A stretch of 64,000 bases of DNA from Drosophila pseudoobscura (Eukaryota > Arthropoda > Insecta > Diptera > Drosophilidae): the NCBI RefSeq assembly GCF_009870125.1, contig NC_046683.1:10292001-10356000 (forward strand). The letters are read 5' to 3'. The notes beneath the pieces are model-generated. The model did not search any database, was not told the DNA's origin, and saw only the letters and a list, made by a program, of their open reading frames with translations. Each line of letters opens with the position of its first letter. The first letter of the stretch is position 1. The translations under genes and the position numbers were made by a program. Shown here in pieces: positions 60,301 through 64,000 of this stretch.

Positions 60301-61662
60301 CACTGCGTGGCAGGGGCGAATCCTCCGGCTGGGTGAGCAATATCCGATCATTCGACTCGCTGGATAGCTGCAGGTGTATGCTCGGTGCCGGGAAGGGCAC
60401 TTCGTCCAGCAGTTGTGTTATGTAGCGCTCCACAGGTATGGGTATATTGACGCCATACAATACCATGCGCTGCAATATCCAGGGAAGTCCAAAGATTACT
60501 TCACTGAGCAAAAGGAAAGGGAATCCCACTTACATGCAGATACTTGAGCCATTTGTCAAAGGTGTCGCCAAAGGGATGGTGCGACAGCAGGCAGATCGCC
60601 TTGATCATGTGCAGCGAATGCTGCGCACCGAATTCATCATCCCATCCGAGCTGCTCTCGCTGCTCTGCGGACAGCTGCGATTCACTAAAAGCGGAAACAG
60701 AAACAGAGGATCAAAAACGTCGAAGCGAAACCCGCTTTGAAAGAACTCACTCGAAATCCTCGTAGAAGGTGAGGGCCGAGCCATAGACCTTGTAGGTACC
60801 ATCGCTGACAGTCAGAACGAAGGTGCTGAACACCGGACTGATGGGCTTGCGCTTCTCGGAGCCATTGACGTGGGGCCAGGCCTCCAGGGAGGCGCCCATC
60901 GGCAGGCAGAAGAGCGGCACGCTGGGGCACAAATTGAGGGGGAAATCGTTGTGGTCGACTGTGGGATAGCGCAGCAGGATCTCCGGCTTGTAGCTAATGT
61001 GCTTCGGGCGGTACATGGACTTCTTGTAGCACAGATAGACGTCGCTGCCCACATAGCCCTTGTTCAAAGTCTTGTAGATCAGGCAGAAGGCGTGCGGCGC
61101 CCGCTCTCCCTTGCTCTGGACGATGACGCAGAGTTCGGTGACCACCAGCTCGTTGCAGGGCATGTCGCCGCGTGCCCGACGGTACGTGAGGAAGGTCTTT
61201 GCCGACGAATTGTTCACATTGGCCACACGTCCGCCCGGTGTTTCGGCCACAATCTCGGCATCCGACATGATGCGCTCATGGCCATCGTATAGGACACCTA
61301 AGAGAGAAAGAAATGGGCTCAAAAGCTGTCCCTGTGGTGAGAGGGGGAATTGTCAACCCACCTATGTCAACAAGTGGTGGGCGATCCTTGCCACGACGAA
61401 AGTATATATAACACTCCGTGGTGCGGACAGAGCCATGATTAAGGTTCGCCGGCAGGCCGGTGGGCGTCTGTTCGAGCAGCTCATAGCCCTCGGGCACCTC
61501 CTCGCCCAGCAGTGGAAAGAAGACGCCAATGTCTGTAATCGGTTCGATGGTGCTGGCCGCCCTCAGTCGTCCCGAATCGTTGAATATGTTCTCCTGCAGC
61601 AGCTGCGGCTGCTCTGGCATTCCGGCCACCACAAAATAGTCGGCGATGCGCTTCTCCTCCAT
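54353..61662 (-). CDS. Crag: Crag: DENN-domain Rab guanine-nucleotide exchange factor (DENND4 family)
   Basis: Eleven coding exons, given 5' to 3' on the minus strand: 61662-61362, 61297-60751, 60684-60534, 60469-59984, 59910-59590, 59521-58038, 57976-57662, 55957-55531, 55471-55010, 54935-54751, 54671-54353. They sum to 4998 bases, 1665 residues, with every phase consistent. In flies Crag activates Rab10 and Rab11 and binds calmodulin; it directs basement-membrane secretion and rhodopsin delivery. Domains: MABP-like (about 35-200), uDENN (about 200-300), cDENN (about 335-480, with EVPFPAP and [12 protein letters not shown]), dDENN (about 500-640), a pentatricopeptide-type repeat (about 790-860), acidic and His-rich linkers, and the DENND4 zinc-binding block with paired CxxC around [19 protein letters not shown] (about 1355-1395). 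An ATG at 55995 could open a short alternative isoform. Acceptors 6 nt apart (CACAG, TCCCAG) precede 55957. The stop is UGA-C. Confidence 0.96.
56586..57103. repeat. 111-bp tandem repeat in a Crag intron, with an insertion
   Basis: Units begin AAGTGGA at 56586, 56697 and 56928, and a diverged start lies at 57080. Each carries GTGGAA, ACATATGTTCAATTCAATT, CAATGAAAACAATTGG and CTCTGTAGATTCC. The first two starts are exactly 111 bp apart. The second and third are 231 bp apart, which is 111 once the 109-bp insertion and one 11-bp target duplication are removed. The array lies in the 1.7 kb intron between Crag exons 57662 and 55957. Because 111 is divisible by 3, a + strand frame runs through it; I take this as incidental. 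Confidence 0.9.
56756..56864 (+). mobile_element. short A-tailed retroposon-like insertion with target-site duplication
   Basis: A 109-bp segment starts TACAATACTATAGTG and ends in an A/TAA-rich tail (ATAATAAAAAAAAATAAATA and more A). It is flanked by identical 11-bp copies of ACAATGAAAAC at 56745-56755 and 56865-56875. It interrupts the second unit of the 111-bp array, which is intact without it. An A-rich 3' end plus a duplicated target is the signature of target-primed reverse transcription, so this looks like a heavily 5'-truncated non-LTR element or a similar retroposed piece. I do not recognise the family. Confidence 0.75.
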
Positions 61663-61676
61663 GATCGTCCGGTCGG

Positions 61677-63230
61677 TCTACACTGCCCACAGTACAGCCA
61701 ATGGAAATGGCTGCCGCTGCCACAAACTGTCGAAGCAAAGCAAAGACAAGACCCAAAAAGTCGGGTGGTTTAATGTTTAATGCCGGGTTCTCGAACGTAT
61801 AATATGGATAGCAAGCAGATAAGATAAGAAAAGAGAGAGAGAAAGCGCGATACAGGGGATACTGTGGAGGGGCTCTGTTCGAATACGATTAATAATTTAC
61901 TTTAGTTGCTATCTGTGGATCTCGATTGAGGAACGGAACGTCTGGAAGTTCTGCAGTTCTGCCTCTGTTTCTGAGGAAAGAAATTCCAGCACACAGTTCA
62001 AATACTTTTCCAATCGCACAAATGTTTTCCTTAGGTGGAAATGCCACCGATATCGCCGCCAGCCACTGCCACCTCCCCATCGTCTCGCATGGCGCAAATT
62101 CTTTGTTTACATTGGAACGTAACTCGTCTCGTACGCTGATAAACTTGAATTCGAATTAAAAAAATATATACAAAATATACACACACACACACTAACACTA
62201 CACGTGCATGTACACATGTATGTATATGTGTGCATGTGATGGAATCCTAATTTAGTTGGACTTTGTGTCTGGCTTTTTTATAGTATTTCTATATGTTTTA
62301 TTGGTGGCCCAACAACAATGAACAATGCAACATAAAATAAAACTATTCTTCCGTAAGTGCCGACCATGGGATACCCCTAGCCCCACACCAAAGATCCAAT
62401 TGAAATTCCAGAGGCGATCATGAATGCCAGATACGGCACGTAGGGACAGACAGATCTGTCGACGATCGGATCGGATCGTCGCTGGTGTCCGGACAACCAC
62501 ACAACATACCCACTCGCCAGCGGCCAGTACAGGGTGCATTTGCTGGGAGAAACAAGTTCCGCACGATGAATCAACTTCCTCCGCTTCCGCTGGCGCGGTA
62601 TTCAATGGCGGGGCACAACAACACACTTCTTTTTTTGTTTTTTGGGTCTTTTGTTTGTGGTGATTTGCCGATGCGTTGTTTTGTTTACAGGATTGCTAGC
62701 CGCTGCTGTTGCTGCCACTGGAGGGACGAGGGACAGGGGACAGGTTTGACTTACGATTCGAGGCTGGCAGGCGGGGTTCCTGTTTGTCCTCCGGGCACGG
62801 GACTGTGTGGCCTTCGATGCGCTGCTGCTGCTGCTGTTTGTTGTTTGCCTTGGATTGCAATTGTCGTTTGTGTTGTTTTTGTTGTCGTTTGTCGCTTTTC
62901 CTTCTTCACACTACGTTAATTTCCACACACACACACACACACACACACTCGCGCGCACACACACACATAAGACGTGCTTTGGAGCTCGCTACTTGAGAGT
63001 TTTCTTTTACATCATTTTCGTAATGTTCCCGTTTCGACGCAATTCCGCGATTCAAGTGTTTTTCGAATAAATCGCGTCGTGCACATGCCTTCTACTTGAA
63101 TAACGTTACGTCCCCTTTTGCATATACAAAAATTTTGCTTCAATTTAATCTACGTGAGTATGCCAAAAAATAAAATAAAGAATGATGTTAACTGTCAAAC
63201 TGTGTGTGTGTGTGTTGCCTGCTGTTACTG
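61677..63230 (-). other. Crag: Crag 5' UTR exon(s) and leader intron (inferred)
   Basis: An acceptor (GTGTAG) ends at 61678, just upstream of the Crag ATG. A good donor (GAGTGG|GTATGT) begins at 62509 on the minus strand. A leader exon therefore probably runs from somewhere near 63.0-63.2 kb to 62510, with an intron to 61678. Open minus-strand frames inside this leader (around 62.38-62.63 kb) lack an ATG. The one ending SGISIGSLVWG looks protein-like but is unsupported. A CA run lies at about 62925-62966. The TATCGAT cluster at 63326-63374 sits just upstream. Confidence 0.4.
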
Positions 63231-63249
63231 GCGCAGAGTTGCCATTGTG

Positions 63250-63697
63250 TGCACCCTGTTGGGGTGGCAGTGCTTCGATAAATCGCGACAGCTGATCGCT
63301 AGTGGTGGTTATTGATTATAAAAGATATCGATGCTGTTATTAATTATAAAATTGATATCGATGCTGTTATCGATTATTTTGAAATATACTAAAAAATACC
63401 AAAAACCCCGAAAAATACCGAATATTATGGCGCGTATAATTTAAATGTGAATTTGAAAAATAGTCGTTTTTCCCAACCGTAAATTTGAAATAGATTATCA
63501 TGCTCCTTTGGGCAATGAAAGTCGTTAGAAACTCTACAATACATTTAATTAAACAAACCACTACGAAAAAAGATAATAATAATAATATGAATGGTATGCA
63601 TAAATCTATGTGGTGGCGGTGGGACCACCGCCGCCTCAGTCTCAAGCGTTCACATTACATCACGTCGTCACACGGCAATCCAGACCGCATCCTGCAT
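63250..63697. other. short intergenic gap between Crag and the next minus-strand gene
   Basis: AT-rich DNA with the TATCGAT cluster at its left end, and ACCAAAAACCCCG/AAAATACCG-type short repeats near 63396-63420. No gene is supported. Confidence 0.5.
63324..63374. promoter_or_regulatory. tandem TATCGAT (DRE-like) cluster upstream of Crag
   Basis: A 17-bp sequence GATATCGATGCTGTTAT occurs exactly twice, at 63324-63340 and 63354-63370, with a 30-bp period. A third TATCGAT follows at 63368-63374. The spacer repeats an ATTATAAAA-like motif. TATCGAT is the core of the DRE bound by DREF or BEAF. The position is the gap between the Crag 5' end and the 3' end of the next minus-strand gene, so a promoter or insulator role is plausible but inferred. 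Confidence 0.45.
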
Positions 63698-64000
63698 TTA
63701 ATACCGCTGCACCACAACGGACGTAGGCGTGGTGGACCACTGGGTGTCCTTCTCCTTGTCCTTTTCCTGGCCCTGGAGGGTCAGGGTGCTCTCGGCGAAG
63801 GCTGCATTGAGATTGCCCGCCAGCTGCGGCTGCTCTTCCTCGACAATGGTCATGGCCAGGTTCATCGATTTCTTGCTCAGCCTCCTGCTGCTTGGGCTGC
63901 TTTTATTGCTGGTGGTGCTGCACGAGGCGGAGGGTATTGGATGCATGAGAATCTGTTGACTGTTGACTGCATTATGTATACGAAACTCTTACCTCTTCTG
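63698..64000 (-). CDS. 3' terminal exon of an unidentified gene (partial)
   Basis: The last exon (63952-63698) encodes 84 residues in phase 0, starting ILMHPIPSASC and ending TTPTSVVVQRY then TAA. It holds a Ser-rich part, a basic SRRLSKKS segment and the hydrophilic stretch EEEQPQLAGN. Upstream, a donor (AGAG|GTAAGA) at 63992 would leave only a 40-nt intron, very short for a fly. The true acceptor may lie further in, for example at a CAG near 63920. Good codon use and a clean C-terminus support a real gene running off the window. I do not recognise it; the tail could belong to a large cytoplasmic or membrane protein. Confidence 0.6.

Noticed and set aside
60469-60529. Extension of the Crag cDENN exon upstream to read [12 protein letters not shown]
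   Set aside because: The only acceptor there is in the wrong phase for the preceding exon and would put a stop at the junction. The TTGCAG acceptor ending at 60470 keeps the phase and matches the DENN family.
61889-62097. Overlapping 60-residue minus-strand frames near 62 kb
   Set aside because: One lacks an ATG and both fall in the inferred Crag leader intron. Neither has a domain or splice support.
62252-62626. Minus-strand frames with a protein-like end (SGISIGSLVWG) and an AATAAA downstream
   Set aside because: There is no ATG in the frames and no upstream acceptor. A Crag 5' UTR exon ending at 62510 explains the region better.

Overview
This is eukaryotic, intron-containing DNA from a Drosophila. 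Three unmistakable fly genes are present: ocelliless/orthodenticle (oc), Caf1-180 and Crag. Introns carry GT-AG borders, several are the usual 50-70 nt, and non-coding DNA is full of CA/GT, GA, CAG and poly-purine simple repeats. In D. melanogaster these genes are X-linked (Muller element A). The microsatellite density and low-complexity growth inside oc suggest a non-melanogaster species, perhaps the obscura group; that is inference.

Layout. 1-2.7 kb: upstream, non-coding. About 2.7 kb to 23.0 kb: oc on the + strand, with a candidate non-coding first exon ending at 3341, a 7 kb first intron, three coding exons (10551-10722, 12938-13092, 19526-20839) and a long AT-rich 3' UTR. 23-41.6 kb: about 18.5 kb with no convincing gene, only simple repeats, a two-copy repeat near 39.8 kb and scattered repeat fragments. 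41.65-42.16 kb: a small unrecognised protein gene (-). Near 46.1-46.3 kb: a decayed HINT-family gene (+). 46.4-47.2 kb: a two-exon RABL3-like small-GTPase gene (-) with degenerate nucleotide-binding motifs. 48.4-52.3 kb: Caf1-180 (+), the largest subunit of chromatin assembly factor 1. 54.2-61.7 kb: Crag (-), a DENN-domain Rab exchange factor of the DENND4 family, in 11 coding exons with a likely 5' UTR exon near 62.5-63.2 kb. 63.7 kb to the edge: the last exon of another - strand gene.

The genes do not form a pathway: oc is a head, eye and ocellus transcription factor, Caf1-180 a replication-coupled histone chaperone and Crag a membrane-traffic regulator. Caf1-180 and Crag are convergent. 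The RABL3-like gene and Caf1-180 are divergent, and the gap between them carries DRE-type TATCGATA motifs.

The most interesting signals are two long in-frame extensions directly after annotated-type stop codons. One is 83 codons after the oc UAG. The other is 52 strongly acidic codons after the Crag UGA, which is followed by C, the leakiest context known in flies. Both are candidates for regulated stop-codon readthrough. A Crag intron also holds a 111-bp tandem repeat interrupted by a 109-bp A-tailed insertion with an 11-bp target-site duplication.
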